Positions 39,188 to 50,731 of a stretch of DNA of 64,000 nucleotides are shown here, one piece after another. A program made the translations under genes and the position numbers. Numbering within the stretch: position 1 is the stretch's first letter; each line of letters opens with the position of its first letter. This DNA is from Blepharisma japonicum (Eukaryota > Ciliophora > Heterotrichea > Heterotrichida > Blepharismidae). The notes under the pieces were generated by a model. That model saw only the letters and a program-made list of their open reading frames with translations. It was not told the origin of the DNA and ran no database searches. The stretch spans positions 1-64,000 of the forward strand of contig CATKHK010000113.1 of NCBI GenBank assembly GCA_949751835.1, written 5' to 3'.

Positions 39188-42100
39188 ATGGCACAGAAAA
39201 CTAGTCTTTATCTTAAAGAGAAAGTATCAGGAAGTATAGGTAACGAACTTAGCACCGCTTATAATGAATTCATGCTGATCCAAAATAATATAGGAGAACT
39301 TTTCCCTGAACTTGTAAATGAGACGGAAGAGTTTAAAAGCTACAACCACGCGGTCAATACTTTGATACTACAAAACAACAATTTTGCGAAGAAAATTCAG
39401 GAATATCATGCGTGGCTGACAGGGAATAAAATTGGAGGCATTTTTTTGAGGCTGCAAAAAGAAAATGAAATACTGCAAAATAAGTATTTAGCAATTTCCA
39501 ATAGTTTTGAAAAATTAAAAATTGATTATGACTATTGCGCGAAGCAATTTGGCAAATCCCAGCAGAAAAAAGATGATAATGGTGCAAGCAAAGGTACAGA
39601 AAAATCTGAAATTTCTCCTGAAACGCTATATGCTAAGGATTCTCTTATTCAAGCTTTGCAGTTTGAACTGAAAAAATATAAAAAGGACTCACCGTTTTTC
39701 AGTGATATGCTAAAATATTCAAATAACCAGGCAAAGATCATAGAAGAACTGCTTAAAAATGATGACCAATCAATGAAAAGCCAATTAACCAAAGCACTTG
39801 AAGCAAGTTTGCAAAGAGAAGGCGAGCTTAAAAATCAATGTGACCAGCTCTTAGAAACCTTGAAAAATCTGATTCCTGAGGAAACAAGTGATAGGCAAAC
39901 CCCTATAAGGCCAAAATACTCAAAATCCAGCCCATCAAGAAGTGTTAAATCGTCAAGCCCATCAAGAAAAATTGCCAATGAATTTTTAGGCACCTCAGAG
40001 TCAGAAAGCCTTTATAGCAGATTAGTATCAGGAGACCTAGAAAATGGCTCAAAGCTCTGGAAAAAAATTGGATATGAAAAATTCACCACAACAGACTTTG
40101 AAAATAATTACTTAATTCTTCAAGAAGTTGTAAAGCAGCGAGATATTAAAATTGCTAAATTAGAAGCTGATTTAAGGATAAAAAACAAACAAAAAAATAA
40201 TGCAGAAATTCTAGCTGAGCTCGAACAAAAAGATAACGAAATTGAGCTGCTTAAAAATACACTATTAAGCAAAGATAATGGAGATGGGAATATTTTGGAA
40301 AAATATGAACAAGATGTGATGGAAAAAGAGACAGAAATAAGGGAATTACTATTGGAATACGAAAAACTGCAAATTAGCTTTGATAATTTAAGAAGCGAAA
40401 AAATGCAGACAGATAATGAAATTATAAGTCTCAGAGAAAAAGTTGCCCAAAAATCACATGAGTTAAGAACTGTTTACGAGCCTCTTGCAGGTGATAGTAA
40501 AGAGTCGTTTTTTAGGTCAAGCGGCTTGAAATTTAACCCAGACCAAGAGTTTGAGCCTATAAAGCAAGCCTATTCTGAAGCTGTGGCTTATGCAAGCTAT
40601 TTAGAATCTCAACTTAAAATTCTCAAAAGAAACAAAAGTGATATTTCAGACTTAAAAAATGAGATCGAAAATATTTTTAAAGGAAAAAGCTTAAATGATG
40701 AAGAAATTGATAGAATTTATAGCAAAATCAATGAAATCCTCCAGTCAAAAATAATTGAGCAGATAGACAGTATAAACCCTTCAATAGCTCAGTCAATGAA
40801 ATTGAATGTGGAAAAAATAGAAAGTGAAAAATTAAATAAAGATACTGAAATAATAGTACTGAATTCTGAGATAAATCGACTAAAATCGTTTCTGGAGGTT
40901 GAAAATGCTATTGAGTTAGATATAAAGCAGAAAATAAAAGACAAGTCAAGCATTGAGCAGTGGAAGAAGATTAAAAGGGAGCATGTCAATCGTGTAGAAA
41001 AGGTATATAAAACTGAAATAGAAGAACTTCAAAGCTTCATAAAGCAGCTTCAAGAAGAAATTTCAGGATACTTAAAAGACATAACAAATCTCAAAGAAAA
41101 GCATGGCAATGATATACAGGATCTCACAAATAAACTTAAAAGAGAGCATGATACCAAAAAGCAGCTTGCAGAACTTTTTGCAAAAGAAAAATTTTCCCAT
41201 GAAAAATCCAAAGAAATGCTAAGCTCTAAGGTTTCTTTTGATGTAGAAAAAATAGCAACCCAGCTAAAAGAAACACAAATCGCTTTAGAAAGCAGCAATA
41301 AAAAAATATTCCAGCTTGAAAAAGAAATCGAATCTAATATAAAAATTATTCAAAATCACGAAAAAATTGAAAATGATTTAAATAATAAAATTACTGAAAT
41401 AGAAAACTCCAAGCAAAAATTATACACAGAATTGACAAGGCTAAATAAAAAAATTCAAGAAATTGAATTAGAAAAAAATAAAGAAATACAAAATTTAAAA
41501 GATGAAGTTACTGAGTATGAAGACGTTATGAATAAAAATAAACAAGAAATTTTAGAAAAAAATGAAAAACTAGCTGAGCTTGAAAAGGAAAATAATACCA
41601 TGCAAAGAGAAATTTATGACCAGGACTATAGAATAAAAACAAAAGATAATGTTGAAGAAAAAATCAGAAAATACCAAAGGGAAATAAAAGAGCTTAAAGA
41701 GAAAGCCAAAATAAATGAAGCTGAGCTCCAAGATAAAAAACGACTGGAATCTGATATAAAAATCCTCCAAAATAATATCAGCTTATATGAAGAGTCCACA
41801 AAACAGCTAAAACAAGAAATCAAAAGAATTTCAGCTGATCTCCAAGAAGCCCAAAATGATTTAGTTGCCTCAAGACGCATCCAAGAGTCTGACCTCCAAA
41901 GAAAATCATTAAGCGAGCAATTCCAAATGTCAGAAGCTTCAAAATTCAAAGATCTACAAAATCGCTATATGTCTTTATCCCAAGAATTTTCTGCATTGAA
42001 GCGGCAGTTAGCTGAAGCAATGGAAGAAAGAAATTCTTTATATGCCCAAATAACTGATTTAATTCAGCAAAATAAAACAATTTCACAAAAAAATTCTGAA

Positions 42101-43912
42101 CTGGAAGAAAATTTAGACGAAAAAATCAAAGAAAGTGGGAAAATTAGCAAAAAATGTGAAAATGAGATAAAAGGATTGATGGATGAGATTAATAATAAAG
42201 AAAAGATTATACGTAGCTTGCAAATTAAAATTCAAAAAATAGAAAAACAGAATGAGGATAGCAGGATTATTGAGAAACTAAATGAAAAAGTTGAAGAGAT
42301 AGAGAAAAAATATGATCAAGCTGAAGAATCACAAAGGAAAATGCTTGAAGACGTTAAAATGAAGTATATTGACTGGTGCAAGTTTACTTCATCAACAGCA
42401 ATCCAGCGAATTTCTCCTTCACAATATCGCTCTTCAGACCCAGTTAAAGAAACCTCGAAATTTATTGACGCCTTTTGTAATGAAGCTAAAACTTTATTTT
42501 CTCAAGATTTTCGATCACCTCCTATCGAAGCCCAAGACCAACCACTTTCAGTATCCCCAAGTGACTTCACATCCTTTATTGATTACACTCAAGAAACAAA
42601 TCAAGAATTTATAGAAAAAGCCAACATTTTGCTATCAAGATTAGAAGCTATGCCAGAAAGCAAAGCAAAAGTCCAAGCTGTAAAATTACTCCAAGAAAAT
42701 ATCAGCTTAAAGCAAGAGCTTTTGGACAGGCAAAACAAGGGAGCTAAAGATGAAGAAACATTTAAAAAATTAAGAGACATTAAAGGGATAAATGACTGGG
42801 CTGTACAAAAGTGGCAGGAATCTGAAAGAGACGTCATTCGGCTCAGAGCACAATTACTAGAGGCTACAAAAGATTTGGAAAATAAAATTCATGAGCAAAA
42901 CGAATTTAGTAAAGTTTTAGACAAGGCTAAAGGAAAAATAGAAAAATTAGAAAAATCGCTAAAAAATATGAAGGATAAAGAAGGAGGGGATTTAGGTAAT
43001 GAAACTGATACATTGAGAAGAACTTTAAGAGAGCTAACAAGAGAAAAAAATGAATTAAACAAGAGCCTTCAGCAAGAATGGCTAAAATGGAAATCAAGCT
43101 TAATTGATTTATTAGAAAAAATTTCAATGATTATTCCTATCAAAAAAGATGCTTCTATAGACGAAAATTCCCCTGATTCTATAACCCAAGCTATTTTATC
43201 CTCTCTTAATAACTATAAAAATGACCACACAACAGGAGCCAAAGTTTGGCCAGAAAAAGAAGAAGAATATCTAAATTCTATACATTCCTTTGTGGTAGAA
43301 AAAAAGGGAATGCTTAAGTCCTTAGATGAGTCTGAAAAAGAAATTATTATGTTGAAAAGACAAATAGAATCATTAAAAATATCAGTGAAAGTTTTGCAGG
43401 AAGAAAATTCTTTACTAAAGGATAAGCTGATAAAAGCTGAAGAATTAGGAAATAATAAAGAAAAAGCTCTTAATGATAGCTATCAGAGAGGAATTCAATA
43501 TGGAATAAGTGAAGGTCGACAGATAGAGCGCAATGAACTAGAAGCAGAAAATAAACATTTGCAAGCATTAATTAGGGAATATAAAGAAAGTAAAGAAATG
43601 TTGCAAAATAAGCTGCAGGACCAATATCATAGAATTGATGAAGATAGATCTTATCTTGATCAAGATGAGATTATTAAAGCATTTTATGAAGAAAAAGATT
43701 TAAGGGAAGACTTAGAGCGAGAATTGAACCAGAAATGCGATTTAATTGAAAGCCTTTTGAAGGATTTAGAAAATAAAAGAAGATATATGCAGAATCGAGA
43801 GTATGAGTATCAGGAGTTACTGACGCTTAAGGATGAAGAGCTTTTGAGATTGAGGTATCAATTAGCTCAAGATATATCGGGTAAAAAATCTGATAAGTCT
43901 TTAGATATTTAA
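39188..43912 (+). CDS. Very long coiled-coil protein, 1574 aa
   Basis: One uninterrupted frame. An N-terminal helical head (about residues 1-140) and a Ser/Pro-rich linker near residues 238-262 (SPSRSVKSSSPSRKIANEF) precede a coiled coil that runs almost to the end. A break near residue 1065-1130 holds a less helical stretch (SSTAIQRISPSQYRSSDPVK). No motor, membrane or GTP-binding domain is visible. Size and layout recall basal-body or centrosomal scaffold proteins such as the CEP families, but coiled-coil similarity alone does not identify a family. Stop is TAA. Confidence 0.82.
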   Translation: MAQKTSLYLKEKVSGSIGNELSTAYNEFMLIQNNIGELFPELVNETEEFKSYNHAVNTLILQNNNFAKKIQEYHAWLTGNKIGGIFLRLQKENEILQNKYLAISNSFEKLKIDYDYCAKQFGKSQQKKDDNGASKGTEKSEISPETLYAKDSLIQALQFELKKYKKDSPFFSDMLKYSNNQAKIIEELLKNDDQSMKSQLTKALEASLQREGELKNQCDQLLETLKNLIPEETSDRQTPIRPKYSKSSPSRSVKSSSPSRKIANEFLGTSESESLYSRLVSGDLENGSKLWKKIGYEKFTTTDFENNYLILQEVVKQRDIKIAKLEADLRIKNKQKNNAEILAELEQKDNEIELLKNTLLSKDNGDGNILEKYEQDVMEKETEIRELLLEYEKLQISFDNLRSEKMQTDNEIISLREKVAQKSHELRTVYEPLAGDSKESFFRSSGLKFNPDQEFEPIKQAYSEAVAYASYLESQLKILKRNKSDISDLKNEIENIFKGKSLNDEEIDRIYSKINEILQSKIIEQIDSINPSIAQSMKLNVEKIESEKLNKDTEIIVLNSEINRLKSFLEVENAIELDIKQKIKDKSSIEQWKKIKREHVNRVEKVYKTEIEELQSFIKQLQEEISGYLKDITNLKEKHGNDIQDLTNKLKREHDTKKQLAELFAKEKFSHEKSKEMLSSKVSFDVEKIATQLKETQIALESSNKKIFQLEKEIESNIKIIQNHEKIENDLNNKITEIENSKQKLYTELTRLNKKIQEIELEKNKEIQNLKDEVTEYEDVMNKNKQEILEKNEKLAELEKENNTMQREIYDQDYRIKTKDNVEEKIRKYQREIKELKEKAKINEAELQDKKRLESDIKILQNNISLYEESTKQLKQEIKRISADLQEAQNDLVASRRIQESDLQRKSLSEQFQMSEASKFKDLQNRYMSLSQEFSALKRQLAEAMEERNSLYAQITDLIQQNKTISQKNSELEENLDEKIKESGKISKKCENEIKGLMDEINNKEKIIRSLQIKIQKIEKQNEDSRIIEKLNEKVEEIEKKYDQAEESQRKMLEDVKMKYIDWCKFTSSTAIQRISPSQYRSSDPVKETSKFIDAFCNEAKTLFSQDFRSPPIEAQDQPLSVSPSDFTSFIDYTQETNQEFIEKANILLSRLEAMPESKAKVQAVKLLQENISLKQELLDRQNKGAKDEETFKKLRDIKGINDWAVQKWQESERDVIRLRAQLLEATKDLENKIHEQNEFSKVLDKAKGKIEKLEKSLKNMKDKEGGDLGNETDTLRRTLRELTREKNELNKSLQQEWLKWKSSLIDLLEKISMIIPIKKDASIDENSPDSITQAILSSLNNYKNDHTTGAKVWPEKEEEYLNSIHSFVVEKKGMLKSLDESEKEIIMLKRQIESLKISVKVLQEENSLLKDKLIKAEELGNNKEKALNDSYQRGIQYGISEGRQIERNELEAENKHLQALIREYKESKEMLQNKLQDQYHRIDEDRSYLDQDEIIKAFYEEKDLREDLERELNQKCDLIESLLKDLENKRRYMQNREYEYQELLTLKDEELLRLRYQLAQDISGKKSDKSLDI

Positions 43913-44584
43913 ATTATAGGATTTTGTTTATATTGCTCTTTGCATCTTAAGTAAAATTACCTGAAATTGATAGTTAGGAAAAAGTATATTTTCTTACATT
44001 TTCATGAAATAATATGTAGCGCACCTTTAAGAACAAAATATTGAGATATTTTGCGGATCCTTTGTCTATTGTTATCCAATAATCTAAACATGCAGCCTAT
44101 ATATTTTGAGACTTTAATTATATAAATGCCAAGTATATAGCTTGAGAATTCCTAGACATCAACACTTTATTTAGTGAAAGCAAGATTAATTATCTTATTT
44201 TTATATTGAGTCAAATGAATAGGTTGGGTAAAGCAGACTTTTTTTTGGGTAATTAATCCCAACACTACTATCTGAGAATTGTCAATCAAACATAGTATTA
44301 GAAAAGATGTTAAGGTCTTGATGGGGTTACACTTTGCAAGCAAGAACTTGAAACCTTAAGAATGGTGCATGCCAATTCATACCTCCTCAAAAATTACAAT
44401 AAAATCTCAAATGTTTAGTAAAATGAATCAAATCAAATTTAAACGGATATCAAGACCTTCAATTTTAGAAAATTTAAATTATGTAATTTTTAGCGGAAAA
44501 CAATAGATAAGTTTGTATCAAAACTACTTTAGTACAAATTTTTAATTTCTATTAGTAAATAATAGTTTCAAATAAATACTAAAA
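43913..44584. other. Spacer at the edge of the tandem array
   Basis: No gene is supported. The part from about 44410 to 44584 resembles the 3' flanks of array copy 2, for example a run near GTATCAAAACTACTTTAG that recurs at about 47125. So the duplicated unit extends past the coding region. The part 43913-44400 is unique within the window. Confidence 0.6.
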
Positions 44585-45679
44585 TTATCTATTGACTTCC
44601 TCTTGGTAAATTAATTCCATCTCTTTTTTTTCTCTATTAAACTTATAGCAAAACATCTGTGGTTTTATAAGAAAACTAGCATAGATATTTCCTTCAAAAT
44701 TGCTGAAAGTTATATCATAAGGCGAAGCACGAATCCCAAAATTATTATTTCCTATAATATTTCATTTAAATGGGTTATTTATATCACTTTCATATATGGA
44801 GTTATTTTGTATCCACAAATAAACTCTTACTTGATCAGTAAATAGAAATTTACGAGTTTGTGTGCTTTCAAAAAATGTAATTTCTGAATTAGCTTCAATT
44901 AAAAGATCATACAAATAAAAGCTTGAGCTACCAAAACTGCTTATTAACGCATAGTTTTTAAAGAGAACAGAAAAAACCCTTTGATTCAATCTTGGGAATT
45001 CCATTTTCTGTAACAAATTCCGATTTATGTTGCATTTGACCAAGCCTGAGGAAGCAAAAGACCCAAATACAAATAAATAGTTATCATAATAAATAAACTG
45101 ATTGTAACTATCTGATACACTTATTTGACCATTAAAATTAGGTATTTCGCTTATTGCTTTGGTTTTTAAGTCCATTAAAAATCTCTTATATTCATATTGA
45201 TAAATTCCCATGATAAGTAAATGAGAGTTCGAAATTTTAAGATAGTTTTTTATGAAATCCAATAAACGTCTATTTGGCTTATAAATTTTAAATTCGCATG
45301 TTGAGGTTCTTGTATGAGATTTTATATCATAAATGTAAATTTCCGTTCCATTTAGATTTTCGTCAATGTTGTAAAGGTAATTGAAATCTGAATTATAACA
45401 GTTTTTATAATTTTGCTTGTGGACTTCAAAAATCTTTTTATTCAATAATAATTGAGTAATGCGGCATTGCTCAATGAAGTCTCTATAGAAGCATTGAACT
45501 CGAAGATCATCTTGATGCTCTTTAATACTATTTTCTATGCTTTTTGGCAAAACAGAAAGCATATCAAACTCAGCTTGGAGCTGGCTGTGGTGATTAGAGC
45601 CATTTACATATAAAGCTGCAAGCTTTTTTTCAAAATCTTCAATTTTGGTCCTTTGCACTTCTAAATATAAATCTGCCAT
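44585..45679 (-). CDS. Tandem-array paralogue, copy 1: coiled-coil / beta-propeller-like protein, 364 aa
   Basis: I start at the Met of MADLYLEVQR (45679), because copy 4 has an in-frame stop just before that Met. TGA at 44762 is Trp (NNPFK-W-NIIGNNN). Stop is TAA at 44585. Residues 1-90 are helical with a coiled coil. Residues about 110-360 are beta-rich repeats: EIYIYDIKSHTRTSTCEF, SHLLIMGIYQYEYKRFLMDL, NQFIYYDNYLFVFGSFASSG, YALISSFGSSSFYLYDLL and a C-terminal blade. The pattern resembles kelch/galactose-oxidase propeller blades, but the Gly-Gly kelch signature is weak. Function unknown. Confidence 0.8.
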
Positions 45680-45734
45680 GCTACAATAATATTTGTTCAA
45701 TATAATAAAATTAAAATTTAAATTTAATTTTCAA

Positions 45735-45895
45735 TTCCGGTAATTAAAATCTGAATTGTAAAAATTACTATAGTTTTGCTTGTGGACTTCAAAAACTTTT
45801 TTATTTAATAATGATTGAATAATGCGACATTGTTTGGCAAAGTCTCTATAGAAACATTGAACTCGAAGATCATCTTGAAACTCCTTAACCATATT
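45735..45895 (-). pseudogene. Relic of the array family (N-terminal part)
   Basis: A short minus-strand stretch closely matches the region of the intact copies that encodes FYRDFAKQCRITQSLLNKK and KQNY. It stops abruptly near 45895 and has no start or remaining gene body, so it is a truncated duplicate just upstream of copy 1. Confidence 0.7.
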
Positions 45896-45999
45896 TTAAC
45901 TTAAATAAAAATAAAATAAAATTACAATGTCTGATATATTAATATTATTCAAATTTAAATTTAGAGAGAATGAAAAATTAAGAGATTAAGTAATTCCCC

Positions 46000-46445
46000 G
46001 AAGACAAATAAACAATTGATATAATAAATAAACTGATTTTAATCCTCAAAAATATCTTCTTGGCCATGAAAATAAAACATTTCACTTATTACTTTGGTTT
46101 TTAATCCATTAAAAATCCTTTATGTCCTAATTTATAAACTCGCATGATAAGTATATGCGAGTTCGAAATTTTAAGATAATTCTTTATTTTATCACATAAT
46201 GGTTATTTGGTTTGTAAGATTTTAATTCACATATTGAGGTTCTTGTATGAGATTTTAAATTATAAATATAAATTTCTGTTCCATTTAGATTTTCATCATC
46301 ATTGCAAAGTTAATTGAAATCTGAACTGAAAGAATTATTATAGTTTTGCTTGTGCATTTTAAAACGTTTTATTCAATAATGATTGAGTAATGAGGCATTA
46401 TTTGGCGAAGTCTCTATAGAAGCATTGAACAAGAAGATCATCTTT
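46000..46445 (-). pseudogene. Relic of the array family (middle part)
   Basis: Minus-strand sequence matches, in order, the segments encoding YDNYLFVFG, the DLKTKAISE region, LKISNSHLLIM, TSTCEFK and IYIYD of the intact copies, and then the FYRDFAKQCR region. Many small length changes and stops make it non-coding. It is more diverged than the relic at 45735. Confidence 0.65.
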
Positions 46446-46499
46446 ATTAATATTAATCATAAATACTAAGATATATTCTTTTAAGAGGAAACTACACCA

Positions 46500-47190
46500 A
46501 AATTAAATTTTTGAATTAGGTATATTTTCTCTGTCAATGAATTTTTATTATAAAGTCTCTTATAAACTTCTATTGCTAAGATTTTAAGTTTATGATATTA
46601 TCACTTTTACCTATCTTTACTAGTTTAAATGCTATCAATACTCTTACTTGGTTATTTTCACTTCATTGATTGCTAAATGCATATTATTAAATATTGGAGA
46701 TCTTTTTGAAGTAAAACTTTCTCAGTGATGAGTTATATAGCCAAAAATGATTGAAATCAAATTTAAATAACATCAAAAGCTTTATTTTATTTTTTTAGTG
46801 TTTATTTCTAAAATTTAAATTATGCTCATTATTTAAAAGTTATAATTTTTGTAGAAAAACAATAGATAATTTATTAATTTCCTTTAAAATTGAATTAAAA
46901 TTTCTGTCTTTTTTTATTGGTGCTTTTTTGTGGAAAAGTTAATATAAATTCTTTCTTGAAAAAATGCTAGCTTGCTTAAATCGTGTTTTATCTGCGCCCA
47001 CCATCTTTAATATAACAAGCTATAGGCAGCTTTCGATTATATAGCATTAAATCAACTATTTAAATTCTTTCTTTAGTTTAGAAAAAAAAAATTAAATTTT
47101 AAATTTTTAGAGAATTAAGCTTGTATCAAAACTACTTTAGTACAAATTTTTAATTTATATTAGTAAATAATAGTTTCAAATAAAGACTTA
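46500..47190. repeat. Duplicated array spacer, unit A
   Basis: AT-rich intergenic DNA whose middle (about 46530-46920) matches the spacer at about 50105-50520 over several hundred bases, for example around TCTTTACTAGTTTAAATGC. This shows that spacer and gene were duplicated together. The end next to copy 2 also matches the 3' flank of copy 1. Confidence 0.75.
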
Positions 47191-48285
47191 TTATCTATTG
47201 ACTTCCTCTTGGTAAATTAATTCCATCTCTTTTTTTTCTCTATTAAACTTATAGCAAAACATCTGTGGTCTTTCAATAAAACTAGCATAGATATTTCCTT
47301 CAAAATTGTTGAAAGTTATATCATAAGGCGAAGCACGAATCCCAAAATCATTGTTTCCTATAATATTTCATTTAAATGGGTTATTTATATCACTTTCATA
47401 TATGGAGTTATTTTGTATCCACAAATACACTCTTACTTGATCTGTAAATAAAAATTTACGAGTTTGTGTGCTTTCAAAAAATGTAATTTCTGAATTAGCT
47501 TCAATTAAAAGATCATATAAATAAAAACTTGAGCTATCAAAACTGCTTATTAAGGCATAGTTTTGAAAAAGAACAGAAAAAACCCTTTCATCCAATTTTG
47601 GGAATTTCATTCTCTGTAACAAATTCCGATTTATGTTGTATTTGACCAAGCCTGAGGAAGCAAAAGACCCAAATACAAATAAATAGTTATCATAATAAAT
47701 AAACTGATTGTAACTATCTGATACACTTATTTGACCATTAAAATTAGGTATTTCTCTTATTGCTTTGGTTTTTAAGTCCATTAAAAATCTCTTATTATAA
47801 TATTGACAAACTCCCATGATAAGTAAATGTGAGTTCGAAATTTTAAGATAGCTTTTTATGAAATCCAATAAACGTCTATCTGGCTTATAAGTTTTAAATT
47901 CGCATGTTGAGGTTCTTTTATGAGATTTTATATCATAAATGTAAATTTCTGTTCCATTTAGATTTTCGTCAATATTGTAAAGGTAATTAAAATCTGAATT
48001 ATAACAGTTTTTATAATTTTGATTGTGGACTTCAAAAATCATTTTATTCAATAATGATTGAGTAATGCGGCATTTTTTGGCGAAGTCTCTATAGAAGCAT
48101 TGAACTCGAAGATCATTTTGATGCTCTTTAATGCTATTTTCTATGCTCTTTGGCAAAACAGAAAGAGTATCGAACTCAGCTTGGAGCTCTCTGTGGTGAT
48201 TAGAGTCATTTATATATAAAGTTGCAAGCTTTTTTTCAAAATCTTCAATTTTGGCACTTTGCTCTTCTAAATATAAATCTGCCAT
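47191..48285 (-). CDS. Tandem-array paralogue, copy 2, 364 aa
   Basis: Same length and layout as copy 1, with start MADLYLEEQSAK, TGA (Trp) at 47368 and stop TAA at 47191. The C-terminal third is almost identical to copy 1 (FFESTQTRKFLFTDQVRVYL is unchanged), while N-terminal and middle residues differ at scattered sites, many conservatively. The frame is intact over 1.1 kb despite that divergence, which suggests selection on protein. The middle carries SSFDSSSFYLYDLL, as in copy 1, rather than the SCFWNSSFYLYD of copies 3 and 4. Confidence 0.8.
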
Positions 48286-48354
48286 GCTACAATAATATTT
48301 GTTCAATATAATAAAATTAAAATTTAAACTTAATTTTCAATTCCGGTAATTAAA

Positions 48355-48640
48355 ATCTGAATTGTAAGAATACTATAGTTTTACTTGTGGACTTCAAAAT
48401 TTTTTTTATTCAATAATGATTGAGTAATGCGACATTGTTTGGCGAAGTCTCTATAGAAACATTGAACTCAAAGATCATTTTGAAACTACTTAATTATATT
48501 TTCTATGTTTTCTGGCAAAAGAGAAAGAGTATTAAACTCAGCTTGGGACTGGCTGTGGTTATTAGAGTAATTTATATATAAAGCTAAAGCATTTTTGCAA
48601 ATTCATCGATTTTGTTTCTTTGTTCTTCTAAATATAAAAA
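48355..48640 (-). pseudogene. Relic of the array family (N-terminal third)
   Basis: Minus-strand match to the first about 100 codons of the intact genes (FYRDFAKQCR, and the LYLEEQ-like end near 48630), with stops and length changes. It lies between copies 2 and 3. Its 3' flank (ATTTTCAATTCCGGTAATT) is shared with the relic at 45735, so both probably came from one duplication step. Confidence 0.7.
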
Positions 48641-48764
48641 TATGAGCAAAGAAATCGTAAGCATCTTTCAATAATTAATTTACAAAGGATTTTCCTTTGA
48701 TTTGCAAATATGAATTGTTATAAAGTGATTTTTACTTTAGGAAATTTTTAAACTGTTTTTTAAA

Positions 48765-49850
48765 TTATCTATTGACTTCCTCTTGGTAAATTAATTCCAT
48801 CTCTTTTTTTTCTCTATTAAACTTATAGCAAAACATCTGCGGTTTTTCAATAAAACTAGCATAAAGATTTCCTTCAAAATTGCTGAAAGTTATATCATAA
48901 GGCGAAGCACGAATCCCAAAATTATTATTTCCTATAATATTTCATTTAAATGGATTATTTATATCACTTTCATAAATTAGGCCAATTTGTATCCACAAAT
49001 AAACCCTTGCTTGATAAGTAAATAAAAATTTGCTACTTGCTGTGCATTCATAAAATGCAATTTCTGAATGAGCTTCAATTAAAAGATCATACAAATAAAA
49101 GCTTGAGTTTCAAAAACAGCTTATTAAGACATAGTTGTGAAAAAGAACAGAAAAAATTCTTCTATCCAATCGTGGGAAATTCATTCCCTGCCACTTATTC
49201 TGATTTATGTTGTATTTGAGCAAGCCTGAGGAAGCAAAAGACCCAAATACAAATAAATGGTTATCATAATAAATAAACTGATTGTAGTTATTAGATACAT
49301 CTAATTGGTCCTTAAAATTAGGCATTTCACTTATTGCTTTGGTTTTTAGATCAATTAAAAAATTCTTATAATCATATTTATAACTTCCTATAATAAATAA
49401 ATGTGAGTTCGAAATTTTAAGATAGCTTGTTATGTAATCCAATAAACATCCATTTGGTTTGCAAGATTCAATTTCACATGTTGAGGATCTTTTATTTAAT
49501 TTTATATCATAAATGTAAATTTCTATTCCATTTCGATTTTTGTCACCGTTGTAAAGATAATTGAAATCTGAATTGTAAGAATTTTGCTTGTGGACTTCAA
49601 AAATCTTTTTATTCAATAATGATTGAGTACTGCGGCATTGTTTGGCAAAGTCTCTATCGAAGTATTGAACTCCAAAACCATATTGATACTCCTCAATCAT
49701 ATTTTCTATGTTCTTTGGCAAAACACAAAGAGTATTAAACTCAGCTTGGAGCTCTCTGTGGTGATTAGAGTCATTTGCATATAAAGCTTAAAGCATTTTT
49801 GCAAATTCTTCAATTTTGGCTCTTTGCTCTTCTAAATATATATCTGCCAT
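48765..49850 (-). pseudogene. Tandem-array paralogue, copy 3, interrupted near its start
   Basis: From the family start (MADIYLEEQR, 49850) the frame meets TAA at codon 21 (FAKML-stop-ALYAND), where intact copies have Ala. No GT-AG intron removes it. After this stop the frame is open to TAA at 48765 with TGA as Trp, so translation from a later Met (MPKNIENMIEEYQ, 49721) could still give about 318 aa. The middle resembles copy 4 (SCFWNSSFYLYD), but the 3' end and flank resemble copies 1 and 2 (IYQEEVNR), so the copy is mosaic. Recent pseudogene is the simplest reading. Confidence 0.72.
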
Positions 49851-49862
49851 GCTATAATAATT

Positions 49863-50731
49863 TGTGTAGCTTATTTAATAAACTAAAAAATAGCCACCCA
49901 TGGAACTTAGCTCTTTAAATGTGTGCCAGGAAAGCAGAAAACAAAGCCTTTAAAGTTTTCTGGCGAAGGAGGGGCGCAACTTGAAACTGAAAATTTTGGT
50001 AGGAATCAATGAAGCCCAGATAAACTTTTTGAATTTAACTATATTTTGAGATTTAACTCTCAAGGCATTTAGAAGAAGACTTGAAAGTTTATATTCAAAA
50101 AATAAAACAGTATTTTCTCCGGCAATGAATTTTTATTATGAAGTCTCTTTTAAGCTTCTATTGTTAGACTTTAAGTCTATGATATTATCACTCTTTACCT
50201 ATCTTTACTAGTTTGAATGCCATCAATACTCTTACTTGGTTATTTTATCTGCATTGATTGCTAAATGCATATCATTAAATATTGGAGATCTTTCGAAGTA
50301 AAATTTTCTCAGTGAGGGGATAGCCAAAAATGATTGGAATCAAATTGAAATAACATCAAAAGCTTTATTTAAATTTTTGAGAGTTTATTCTAAAATTTAA
50401 TAGTTAAAAGATATAATTTTTGTAGAAAACAATAGATAATTTACTACTTTCCCTTAAAATTGAATTAAAAAATTCTGTCTCTTTTTATAGGTGTTTTTTT
50501 GTGGAAAAATTAATATAAATTCTTTCTTGAAAAAATGCTAGCTTTGTTTAAATCGTGTTTTATCTGCGCTTCAATATAAACAAGCGATAGGTGGGCTTTC
50601 AATTTATAGCATTAAATTAACTATTTAAATTGGATTATTATTTAATTTAAAGCTTAAAGAGGGCTAATTTATCACAGAAATTTACCGATATTATGTTCCA
50701 ATCCAAAGTAGGATATAAATATTTATTAAAA
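49863..50731. repeat. Duplicated array spacer, unit B
   Basis: Intergenic DNA between copies 3 and 4. About 50105-50520 matches unit A (46530-46920). The first part (49863-50080) is unique and somewhat less AT-rich. No open frame is supported. Confidence 0.72.

Noticed and set aside
45680-45700. Seven-codon N-terminal extension (MNKYYCS) of array copy 1, also seen in copy 2
   Set aside because: Copy 4 has an in-frame TAA just before MADLYLE, so the family start is best placed at MADLYLE.
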